From CAZDXJ01 sp050303615 (GTDB lineage: Bacteria > Pseudomonadota > Gammaproteobacteria > Methylococcales > Methylomonadaceae), in the NCBI GenBank assembly GCA_050303615.1, contig JBNLCC010000129.1, forward strand, positions 28,483 through 92,482: a stretch of DNA of 64,000 nucleotides. The letters run 5' to 3'. The translations under genes were made by a program, and so were the position numbers. Shown here piece by piece: positions 42,668 through 50,613 of the stretch (the first letter of the stretch is position 1; every line of letters begins with the position of its first letter). The notes below the pieces were generated by a model. It was not told the origin of the DNA. It did no database searches and saw only the letters and a list, made by a program, of their open reading frames with translations.

Positions 42668-44365
42668 ATGCATAGACGAAACTTCCTTAAATATTTAAGC
42701 TTACTCGGTTTAGCCCCCGCAACTCTATTGAATTGTGCAAAACCGGTAAGCGGCTTATATGATGTGCCGGCATTCGGTTCGGTGCGCTTGCTGCATTTTA
42801 CTGATTGTCATGCGCAATTGCTGCCGGTCTATTATCGGGAACCCGAGGTTAATATCGGAATTGGAGCGACAAATGGTTTTCCGCCCCATATAGTAGGCAA
42901 ACGGTTTCTGGATTATTACGGACTCAAACAGAATTCGTCCGATGCCTACGCCTATACTTACTTGAATTTTGGTGAAGCTGCGCAAACTTTCGGCAGAATG
43001 GGCGGTTTTGCCTATTTGGCGACTTTGATCAGGCAATTACGTGAATCGAGCGGCGAAGAAAATACGCTACTGCTGGATGGCGGCGACAGCTGGCAGGGTT
43101 CGGGGACTGCGCTGTGGACACAAGGCCGGGATATGGTGGCTACAGCCAACATGCTGGGCGTGGACGTGATGACCGGCCATTGGGAGTTTACCCACGGCGA
43201 GCGGCAAGTGTTGGATAACATTAATACCTTTAACGGGCATTTTATCGCACAAAATGTCAGCCTTACGGAAGAAGCGCAATTTACCGCCGATACCGATAGT
43301 GAGGCCGTATTTGAACCTTTTGTGATTAAACGCTTGAAAAAAGCAAATATCGCAATTATCGGACAGGCATTTCCATATACCCCGATTGCCAATCCGCGGC
43401 GTTTGATCCCCGATTGGCAATTTGGCATCGAAGAACAAAGGCTACAATCGCTGGTCGATAAAATTCGCGTGGCGAAACTGGCGGATGCAGTCATATTGCT
43501 TTCCCACAACGGGATGGATGTGGATTTAAAACTGGCTTCCAGAGTGACGGGCGTTGACTTCATTCTCGGCGGCCATACACATGATGCCATGCCGGCACCG
43601 GTTGCCGTCCGCAATTCAAGCGGCACTACCTGGGTTACCAACGCCGGCAGCCACGGCAAATTTTTGGCGGTATTGGATCTGCAGACCAAACCCGGACAGG
43701 TGACTGACTTCCGCTACCGGTTGTTGCCGGTATTCAGCGGACTACTCGAAGCCGATGCGACGATGGGCAGCCTGATTGCGTCGCTCCGCAAGCCCTATAT
43801 AAAAAAGTTGCAGCAACCGCTGGCGGTTACCGAGACATTACTCTATCGGCGCGGCAATTTTTTCGGCACCTTTGATCAGCTGCTGTTGAATGCGCTGCTG
43901 CAGGTTCATGACGCGGAAATCGGCCTGTCGCCCGGATTTCGCTGGGGGACTTGTTTACTGCCCGGCCAGACGATTACCGTTGAGGACTTGATGAACCAGA
44001 CGGCCATCAGTTATCCGGAAACCTATGTGCGCTCCATTTCCGGTTTGGAACTGAAAAATATTCTGGAAGACGTCTGTGACAATCTGTTCAACAAGGATCC
44101 GTATTATCGGCAGGGCGGCGATATGGTCAGACTCGGCGGGCTATCGTACCGCTGTGCGCCGAATGCCGAATTCGGAAGAAGAATCGCTGAATTAAGGCAA
44201 AGCAATGGGGAGCTTATTGAAGCACGTAAGATGTATAAAATCAGCGGTTGGGCCGGCGTGACGGAAAAATTAGCCGGCAGACCGATTTGGGACGTGGTCA
44301 GTGAGTTTTTAAAGGACAAGAAGACGGTGGTTATCGACGCCTCCCGGCAGCCATCGGTTATTTAA
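42668..44365 (+). CDS. soxB: Thiosulfohydrolase SoxB
   Basis: The 565-residue enzyme begins with a twin-arginine-type signal (HRRNFLKYLSLLGL) and ends its signal near a cysteine. The 5'-nucleotidase-like core shows HFTDCHAQ with metal ligands Asp46 and His48, GGDSWQGSGTALWTQGRDMV near 138-157 and GVDVMTGHWEF near 162-172, the SoxB-specific form of the metal site, and GGHTHD near 301-306. The C-terminal 5'-nucleotidase domain follows. It hydrolyses the sulfate from SoxYZ-bound thiosulfate in the periplasm. No soxA, X, Y, Z or C lies in the window, so its partners are elsewhere or missing. Confidence 0.92.
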   Translation: MHRRNFLKYLSLLGLAPATLLNCAKPVSGLYDVPAFGSVRLLHFTDCHAQLLPVYYREPEVNIGIGATNGFPPHIVGKRFLDYYGLKQNSSDAYAYTYLNFGEAAQTFGRMGGFAYLATLIRQLRESSGEENTLLLDGGDSWQGSGTALWTQGRDMVATANMLGVDVMTGHWEFTHGERQVLDNINTFNGHFIAQNVSLTEEAQFTADTDSEAVFEPFVIKRLKKANIAIIGQAFPYTPIANPRRLIPDWQFGIEEQRLQSLVDKIRVAKLADAVILLSHNGMDVDLKLASRVTGVDFILGGHTHDAMPAPVAVRNSSGTTWVTNAGSHGKFLAVLDLQTKPGQVTDFRYRLLPVFSGLLEADATMGSLIASLRKPYIKKLQQPLAVTETLLYRRGNFFGTFDQLLLNALLQVHDAEIGLSPGFRWGTCLLPGQTITVEDLMNQTAISYPETYVRSISGLELKNILEDVCDNLFNKDPYYRQGGDMVRLGGLSYRCAPNAEFGRRIAELRQSNGELIEARKMYKISGWAGVTEKLAGRPIWDVVSEFLKDKKTVVIDASRQPSVI

Positions 44366-44521
44366 ACAGAATTGAAATTTTTTTCAGCGCATATAGTTGC
44401 AACGGGGCTTTAGCTCTCCCTGGCGGATAGCGGGAGGATAGCAAAACCGTAATTAATATGTAATGACTAAAGTATGGCTTAATTTGATGAAACCACGATA
44501 TTGCAAAATAGGAAGTTGACT

Positions 44522-45097
44522 ATGAAGACATTTAAATTTATCGGACTATTAATGAGCGTTTTGCTGTTGTTCGCCTGTAGTCCCATGCAGATAACGACAG
44601 ATTACGATGATAGTGTATTGTTTGCGGACCTGAAGACATACAACTGGCTGCCGGGAAGGCCGCTAAGCACGGGTAACCCGGTTATCGATACCAACAGCCT
44701 GCTGCATAAGCGAATTAAAAATGAAATTAATCGTTGGTTCCAAAGCCATGGTTACAAGTTAGAACCGAAAGATAAATCCGATTTTTTGGTTAGCTACTAT
44801 GTCGTTACCGAGCAAAAAACACAAATATCAGTGTTAAATGATTATTACGGTTATCCTCGGGGCTGGGGGTACTACGGCGGTTATTATGATTACCCCGGCC
44901 CCGGTGGCAGCAGAACATACGTTTACGAATATGAAGAGGGTACTTTGATTATTGATATCGTCAATACTAAAACACATCAATTGATGTGGCGGGGTACAGC
45001 CGAGGGTGAAGTTGAGGAGTTGAAAACACCGGAGGAAAAAAAGGCCAGAATTGCAAAGGTGGTACAAAGTATTCTGAAAAAATTCCCTCCGAGGTAA
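44522..45097 (+). CDS. DUF4136 lipoprotein
   Basis: From the ATG at 44522 the protein has 191 residues. A lipoprotein signal ends LLLFACSP, with Cys20 as lipid site. The domain pattern YKTYNW-like (DLKTYNWLPG near 43), INRWFQSHGY, DFLVSYYVV and the closing GTLIIDIVNTKTHQLMWRG belong to DUF4136, a family of envelope lipoproteins of unknown role. A Gly/Tyr-rich stretch (YYGYPRGWGYYGGYYDYPG) interrupts the domain; such loops are common in the family. Monocistronic, downstream of soxB. Confidence 0.85.
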   Translation: MKTFKFIGLLMSVLLLFACSPMQITTDYDDSVLFADLKTYNWLPGRPLSTGNPVIDTNSLLHKRIKNEINRWFQSHGYKLEPKDKSDFLVSYYVVTEQKTQISVLNDYYGYPRGWGYYGGYYDYPGPGGSRTYVYEYEEGTLIIDIVNTKTHQLMWRGTAEGEVEELKTPEEKKARIAKVVQSILKKFPPR

Positions 45098-45163
45098 TCA
45101 GTTAAGCTTGTCGGGTTGTACTGACCCGGCCCCGAATTTGTCCGGGAAGCGGAACAAGTCAGC

Positions 45164-45664
45164 TCATTTTATATCCAGACAACTGGTTAACGTATAGCGG
45201 ACGATTAAAACGTTCATTAACACCGGGAAAAGCAGATAATGGCCAGGCAGCAGCACACTGACCAGAACCGCCGCAATGATCAGGGCAGGGTGGAATAGCT
45301 CCAATTCGGAAAAAAAGCGCAGGTGCTCAATGCTTTCCTGGTCAAACCTATCCCGTTTACTGACGAAAAATATTGAGACCAAAGCCGTCATAAAAGCAAA
45401 AAACAACGGGAATAAGTAAAACATCGGCAGGTCATTGCGAAAAAACAGATGCCAATAGCAAAACCAAGTGAGTAAAATGCCGCTGGCAAGCGAATCATAC
45501 CAGATGGTATAAGGCACCTTTCGGCTCAATGCGGTGATAAGGCTGATGGCAATCGTCGCCAGACCGATATACAGCATCGTGGGAGCAATAAATATTGCTT
45601 GATACCGGCTTTGGGTCTGCACCAGAAAACTGAGCGTAAGATTCAAAACAATAAAGGCAGGCAT
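45164..45664 (-). CDS. Multi-helix membrane protein, unknown
   Basis: The 166-residue protein has about five hydrophobic helices (for example FIAPTMLYIGLATIAISLI, LPMFYLFPLFFAFMTALVSIF, LIIAAVLVSVLLPG). No motif or family was recognised. The chain begins inside the first helix. It converges with the DUF4136 gene and is separated from ppdK by a long non-coding stretch. Confidence 0.65.
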   Translation of the reverse strand: MPAFIVLNLTLSFLVQTQSRYQAIFIAPTMLYIGLATIAISLITALSRKVPYTIWYDSLASGILLTWFCYWHLFFRNDLPMFYLFPLFFAFMTALVSIFFVSKRDRFDQESIEHLRFFSELELFHPALIIAAVLVSVLLPGHYLLFPVLMNVLIVRYTLTSCLDIK

Positions 45665-45939
45665 TGAAGATAGAATTCAGTGTCGGTAAATTAATATATC
45701 TTAAATTACCTCAAAATAATAATTTTCATAAGCTTATATTATTTTATTTATGCACAGGGCATCTTTAATGTGTTAAATAGCATTGCCAAGCATCAAATGG
45801 TGTCCGGCGGAAAATCCTATAGATAATATAAGTAGTTGTTTTATAATTGATAATGTGGGTTGTACAAAAAAACTACAATCTGAGCGGGAGTGAGAAAATT
45901 TAAGGCCCCTGAGTATTTATCCGGTCTTTACGCACAGAG

Positions 45940-45962
45940 TTATCCACAAAATTTGTGGATAA
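45940..45962. promoter_or_regulatory. Inverted pair of perfect DnaA boxes
   Basis: TTATCCACA at 45940-45948 and TGTGGATAA at 45954-45962 are both exact consensus DnaA boxes, facing each other with a 5-nt gap. The first two boxes at 36966-36988 have the same arrangement and spacing, and both inner gaps are A/T-rich. Confidence 0.65.
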
Positions 45963-46046
45963 CGTTTTGCGAAATTATCAAAAAATGTCCAGTCATCTTT
46001 GTCAGTATGACTGGATTATTCATAACCAAAGGGGGATGATAAAAAT

Positions 46047-46093
46047 AAAGGGAGACTATGGTATGTCTCCCTTTATCTCAAAAAAGAGATAAG
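46047..46093 (-). terminator. Rho-independent terminator of ppdK, two tandem hairpins
   Basis: Read on the minus strand, a TTATCTC/GAGATAA hairpin is followed by a perfect 10-bp stem AAAGGGAGAC/GTCTCCCTTT and then a T-rich tail (CTTTATTTTTATC). The stems overlap by a few bases, so the structures may compete. It lies about 140 nt after the ppdK stop. Confidence 0.7.
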
Positions 46094-46230
46094 CATGAGC
46101 GCTTGCTTATATACTAGCAGCACTCGGCAGAAAAGGTAATGCGGCAAATTGTCACATAAAATTTATATGGTTTTTCATTTGCTTATCCTGCTTTTATCGA
46201 AGTTTAATTAATAGCTGCCGGGTTGTCAGC

Positions 46231-48981
46231 TCAATCGTCAGTATATTGCGTTTCCAATAATTCGGCATGTGCTGCCGCCAGTCTTGCAATCGGTATGCGC
46301 GGCGCCGAACAGGATATGTAATCCAAATTGATATGGTGGCAAAAGCGAATCGATTGCGGATGGCCGCCTTGTTCGCCGCAAATGCCGATTTTGAGACCGG
46401 GCCGAGTTTCGCGCCCTAATGCTGCGGTCATTTTCATTAGCTGGCCGACACCTTTGACATCCAGTACTTCAAACGGATTATCCTTAAGCAGGCCTGACTC
46501 GTTATACAGCGGTAAAAATTTGTTTTCCGCATCCTCCCGTGAAAATGAAAAGGTTGCCTGGGTCAGGTCGTTGGTACCGAAGGAAAAGAATTCGGCTGCA
46601 TCGGCCAATCTTCCGGCACGGGTGCAGGCCCGGACGGTTTCGATCATGGTGCCGAATTTGAAGTTCAATTGAACGGTGTAGCTGTTTTCTATTTCCTGCC
46701 GGATTTTATCGACGTATTCCTTAACTTTATAGAGTTCCTGCACGCTGATAATCTGCGGTACCATAATTTCCGGCTGTACCGGGATATTCTTTTTCATGCA
46801 GATAGCGGCCGCCTCGAGAATGGAGCGAATCTGCATTTGATAGATTTCGGGGTAACTCATGCCTAGGCGCACCCCCCGGTGGCCCAGCATTGGGTTGACT
46901 TCAAACAATTCCCGGACTTTTTTCAGCATCAGTTCTTTTTTTCTGATAGCGATGCTGATTTTTTCTTCATCAAGATGATTGAAAGGCGCCGGCAGCGGTG
47001 CTTCGGACGAGCCCAGCATGTCCAAGGTCACCCGTTGGCCTTTGACCATGATTTCATATTGTTTGAGGGCGGTAATTTCATCCAGCAATTGCTGCTCTCC
47101 GGGCAGAAATTCGTGCATCGGCGGGTCAAGCAGACGGACAGTCACCGGCCGCGGCGACATGGCTTCGAAAAGCTGCACGAAATCGTCCCTTTGGAACGGA
47201 AATAATTTATCCAGTGCGGCTTTTCTTTGCTCGATGCTGTCGGCGATAATCATATCGATGACAATCGGCAAGCGGTCGCTGCTGTTAAACATGCGTTCGG
47301 TGCGGCACAAGCCGATGCCCATGGCACCGTAACTGACCGCGGTGCGGGCGCGTTCCGGGGTGTCGACGTTAGCGTATACCTTTAATTTCGCTACCTCATC
47401 GGCCCAACCGAGCAGGGTTTTTAAATGTTCAGAAAAACTAGGCTGAATGGTTGGAATTTTTCCCAGATATATCAAACCGGTCGTGCCGTCAATGGTAATG
47501 ATGTCGCCTTCGCGAATCAGTACTTCGCCGACCAACGCACGGCGGGATTTTACGTCGACCATGATGTCTTCGGCGCCGGCAACACAGGCTTTGCCCATGC
47601 CGCGGGCTACCACCGCGGCATGGGAGGTTTTGCCGCCCCGGCTGGTCAGAATGCCCTGGGCGGCAAAAAAACCGTGAATATCTTCGGGTTTGGTTTCCTC
47701 GCGCAGCAGGATGACTTCTTCCCCGGTGTGGCCCAGGCGTTCGGCGGTATCGGCATCGAACACACATTTACCGCAAGCGGCGCCCGGCGAAGCCGGCAAA
47801 CCTTTAGCCAGCGCGGGTATGGTGCTGTCCGGATCAAGCTGCGGATGCAGTAGTTGTTCCAGTAATTCCGGATCGATACGCAGCAGCGCCTGTTCTTTAC
47901 TGATCAGTCCTTCGCTGACCATTTCCACCGACGTCCTAACCATCGCGGCGGCATTCATTTTGCCGTTGCGGGTCTGCAGGCAGTAAAGCACACCGCGCTC
48001 GATGGTGTATTCGTAGTCCTGGACTTCCCGGTAATGCGCTTCCAGCTTGTCGCGTAAATTGACCAGTTGCCGGTAGATATCCGGCATTTCCACGGCCAGT
48101 TCCTGTACCGGTTTCGGTGTCCGGATACCGGCAACCACATCTTCGCCCTGGGCATTAACCAGATATTCGCCGTACATTTCATTCTCGCCGGTACCCGGAT
48201 TGCGGGTGAAACCGACGCCGGTGGCGCAATCGTTACCCATGTTGCCGAACACCATGGTGACCACGTTGACCGCGGTGCCGTTGGCCATATCGGGAGTGAT
48301 GTTGAATTCCCGGCGGTAATCGACCGCGCGTTTACCGGACCAGGAATCGAATACAGCCTTAATGGCCAGTTCCAATTGTTCGTAGACGTCTTCGGGAAAC
48401 GGCTCGCCGGTTTGTTCATGCACCACCTGCAGGAAAAGATCGCTGATTTCCTGCAGATGGTTGGCGTCCAGGTTAACGTCTGCCTTAATGCCGGCTTGTT
48501 TCTTAATCGCCTCGAAATGCACATCAAATTTTTCGTCTTCGATACCCAAAGCGACTTTGCCGAACAGTTGAATAAACCGCCGATAGGCATCGTAAGCGAA
48601 ACGCGCATCGTTGGTTTGCTGAATCAGGCCGTTCAAAGTTTGCCGATTCAATCCCAAGTTTAAGATCGTGTCCATCATGCCGGGCATGGAAATGGCGGAA
48701 CCCGAGCGCACCGAGACCAGCAACGGGTTGGTTGCGGAGCCGAACTGCTTGCCGCTTTTTTGTTCGATTTCGTGAATATGTTGTTTGACTGACGCCATCA
48801 ACCCTCCCGGCAGTTGATGGCGCTCCAGAAAGTCCAGGCAGGCCTCGGTGGTGATGACAAAGCCTGGCGGCACGTTCAAGCCGATTTGGGTCATTTCGCA
48901 GAGATTGGCGCCTTTGCCGCCAAGCAAAAGCTTGTTCTTGCCGTCGCCGGCGTCAAATGAATAAATGTATTGTTCGCTCAT
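46231..48981 (-). CDS. ppdK: Pyruvate, phosphate dikinase
   Basis: The 916-residue enzyme has the full PPDK order: the ATP-grasp domain with LLGGKGANLCEMTQIGLNVP near 17-36 and SVRSGSAISMPGMMDTILNL near 90-109, the swivelling domain with GGKTSHAAVVARGMG around the phosphorylated His454, and the C-terminal PEP/pyruvate barrel with the ICGEQGG acid/base Cys868. It interconverts pyruvate + ATP + Pi and PEP + AMP + PPi. In methane oxidisers it belongs to C1 assimilation and gluconeogenesis, with pyrophosphate-linked glycolysis. AGGG precedes the ATG. No PPDK regulatory protein is adjacent. Confidence 0.96.
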   Translation of the reverse strand: MSEQYIYSFDAGDGKNKLLLGGKGANLCEMTQIGLNVPPGFVITTEACLDFLERHQLPGGLMASVKQHIHEIEQKSGKQFGSATNPLLVSVRSGSAISMPGMMDTILNLGLNRQTLNGLIQQTNDARFAYDAYRRFIQLFGKVALGIEDEKFDVHFEAIKKQAGIKADVNLDANHLQEISDLFLQVVHEQTGEPFPEDVYEQLELAIKAVFDSWSGKRAVDYRREFNITPDMANGTAVNVVTMVFGNMGNDCATGVGFTRNPGTGENEMYGEYLVNAQGEDVVAGIRTPKPVQELAVEMPDIYRQLVNLRDKLEAHYREVQDYEYTIERGVLYCLQTRNGKMNAAAMVRTSVEMVSEGLISKEQALLRIDPELLEQLLHPQLDPDSTIPALAKGLPASPGAACGKCVFDADTAERLGHTGEEVILLREETKPEDIHGFFAAQGILTSRGGKTSHAAVVARGMGKACVAGAEDIMVDVKSRRALVGEVLIREGDIITIDGTTGLIYLGKIPTIQPSFSEHLKTLLGWADEVAKLKVYANVDTPERARTAVSYGAMGIGLCRTERMFNSSDRLPIVIDMIIADSIEQRKAALDKLFPFQRDDFVQLFEAMSPRPVTVRLLDPPMHEFLPGEQQLLDEITALKQYEIMVKGQRVTLDMLGSSEAPLPAPFNHLDEEKISIAIRKKELMLKKVRELFEVNPMLGHRGVRLGMSYPEIYQMQIRSILEAAAICMKKNIPVQPEIMVPQIISVQELYKVKEYVDKIRQEIENSYTVQLNFKFGTMIETVRACTRAGRLADAAEFFSFGTNDLTQATFSFSREDAENKFLPLYNESGLLKDNPFEVLDVKGVGQLMKMTAALGRETRPGLKIGICGEQGGHPQSIRFCHHINLDYISCSAPRIPIARLAAAHAELLETQYTDD

Positions 48982-49125
48982 AATTTCCCTGTCTGTCTGA
49001 TTGCATATGCTTCATTATAGGCCTGTTTGGCATGGTGATGAATAGCTATTGATTTAAATGAGATAACCAAGGTAACGTTTTATATACGAGTTAATTTGCC
49101 TCTTAGTTCAAACAGTTTTGGTGCA

Positions 49126-49461
49126 TCATTCGATTTTCACCAAATACTCCGCATCTTTCAATACGACATAATTTTTCAATATCTCCCGATGAAAACTTTC
49201 CGGTAATCTGGCCCAATCCCGCGCTTCAATCAAAATCGGAATGTTGGAATCGCGCACCGCCTCCAAAAAATTTTCTAATTCCATCGCCGGAATCGGGCTT
49301 AGATCAGCGGAACGCAACACAATATCCAAATCGCTGGTATCGTGAGCCCCACCATTGATCCGTGACCCATACGCCCAAACGGTCACATCCGGTAGATAAG
49401 CGGCTAACAATTGCAGCAATTGCTGCTTATCCTTTTTACGTAGATAGAGCGTGTTAATCAT
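49126..49461 (-). CDS. MNT-type minimal nucleotidyltransferase (toxin-antitoxin nucleotidyltransferase)
   Basis: The 111-residue protein has the pol-beta nucleotidyltransferase core: VWAYGSRINGGAHDTSDLDIVLR near 29-51, in which GSR and D-x-D (Asp46 and Asp48 in SDLDIVL) bind the nucleotide and metal. A third acid lies in IPILIEARDW. MNT proteins pair with HEPN proteins; in the known systems the MNT enzyme AMPylates and silences the HEPN RNase. Here the partner gene, overlapping its start by 8 nt, has only 31 codons left, so the MNT protein may have no target or a target elsewhere. Confidence 0.8.
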   Translation of the reverse strand: MINTLYLRKKDKQQLLQLLAAYLPDVTVWAYGSRINGGAHDTSDLDIVLRSADLSPIPAMELENFLEAVRDSNIPILIEARDWARLPESFHREILKNYVVLKDAEYLVKIE

Positions 49462-49549
49462 ATTCGACGGATAATCGATTAAGGGTCGTTAAAGCTCGCT
49501 CCAAGGTGGCAATGCAACGGGCATAATAATCGGTATTCAATTGAGTCAT
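49454..49549 (-). pseudogene. Truncated HEPN partner (31 residues)
   Basis: The frame MTQLNTDYYARCIATLERAL followed by 11 more residues matches the first helix of HEPN partners of MNT proteins (about 130 residues in full). It stops 6 nt into the MNT gene. The RNase motif R-x(4-6)-H lies in the lost part. I infer a deletion that joined the N-terminus of the HEPN gene to the MNT start. Confidence 0.6.
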
Positions 49550-49611
49550 AGTTTATCGTTATCAACCAGTTACAAGTTCATGGTTAATTCCATGAACGCT
49601 TATTCCCATTA

Positions 49612-50571
49612 TCAAGCATTCAGCAATGCAGCGACATGCACCGCAACGCTTGCGGCAAGCGCATGCAGGTTGTAGCCACCCTCCAGGATCGACAGGATTT
49701 TTCCTTGGCAGTGCTGATCGGCAATTGCCGTTAATTCTTCGGTCAGCCATTGATAGTCGTCCTCGGTGAGCATGATCGAAGCCAGCGGATCGTCCCGGTG
49801 TGCGTCAAAACCGGCGGAAAGCAGCAGCAATTGCGGTTTGAATCGGTTTAATGCCGGAAAAATAAACTGCCGGTACTTGTTTCTGAATTCCGGCCCGCGG
49901 GTGCCGGCGCCCAGTGGTACGTTAATTATGTTGCCGGCACCGGTTTCTTCGGCAAAGCCGGTGCCCGGATAGAACGGCATTTGGTGGCTGGACGTGTATA
50001 GCACCCCGGCCTGCGACCAAAAAGCCTGCTGGGTGCCGTTACCGTGATGCACGTCGAAATCAACGATGGCGATCCGTTGCAGTTGATAGGTTTGGCGGGC
50101 GTAGGCGGCGGCAATGGCGATGTTGTTGAACAGGCAAAACCCCATCGCGCGATCCGCTTCGGCATGGTGTCCCGGTGGCCGGACCGCGCAAAACGCATTA
50201 TCCGCCGTCCCGCCAAGCAGCTTGTCAACTGCATTGCAAACCGCACCTACTGCACGTAGTGCTGCAACGCCCGAACCTTTGGAGATTACCGTATCTGCGT
50301 CAAGGTAATACAAATCGTGCTGCGGCACTGCATTGAACACCGCATCGATATAGGCGGAGGTATGGATCAGGCCGATTTGCTCCCGATCACCGAGTGGCGC
50401 GGTCGGCCTGACCAGCGCGGTAAAATGTGTTGCCTGTAGTGCCTTGTCGATGCTGGTCAACCGGGCGGCGCACTCGGGATGTCCGAAGCCGGTATCGTGC
50501 TCAAGAAAATCCGGATGGCTGTAAAATAACGTTGTCACAAAACCCGCCTGTAGAGAATCTGGTAAAATCAT
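49612..50571 (-). CDS. Histone deacetylase-family hydrolase
   Basis: The 319-residue protein has the arginase/deacetylase fold with the family motifs: HTGFGHPECAAR-like start (DTGFGHPECAARL near 26), RPPGHHAEADRAMGFCLFNN near 134-153 with the paired catalytic histidines, DFDVHHGNGTQ near 176-186 with the zinc ligands Asp and His, SAGFDAHRDDPL near 262 with the third ligand, and the final GGYN loop. Bacterial relatives deacetylate acetylpolyamines or acetoin-related substrates or proteins; the substrate here is not fixed. It is divergent from acnB, starts 42 nt apart, and is probably cytoplasmic. Confidence 0.9.
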   Translation of the reverse strand: MILPDSLQAGFVTTLFYSHPDFLEHDTGFGHPECAARLTSIDKALQATHFTALVRPTAPLGDREQIGLIHTSAYIDAVFNAVPQHDLYYLDADTVISKGSGVAALRAVGAVCNAVDKLLGGTADNAFCAVRPPGHHAEADRAMGFCLFNNIAIAAAYARQTYQLQRIAIVDFDVHHGNGTQQAFWSQAGVLYTSSHQMPFYPGTGFAEETGAGNIINVPLGAGTRGPEFRNKYRQFIFPALNRFKPQLLLLSAGFDAHRDDPLASIMLTEDDYQWLTEELTAIADQHCQGKILSILEGGYNLHALAASVAVHVAALLNA

Positions 50572-50613
50572 TTCCTTTCTACCGTTTTTTAGTTTTTTTT
50601 ACAAGGGTAAGTG

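Larger units (their letters stand above)
45665..46230. other. Intergenic region with DnaA boxes and the ppdK terminator
   Basis: About 570 A+T-rich bases. It holds an inverted pair of perfect DnaA boxes and two tandem hairpins behind ppdK. The first 250 bases probably hold the promoter of the membrane-protein gene. No RNA gene was recognised. Confidence 0.6.
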
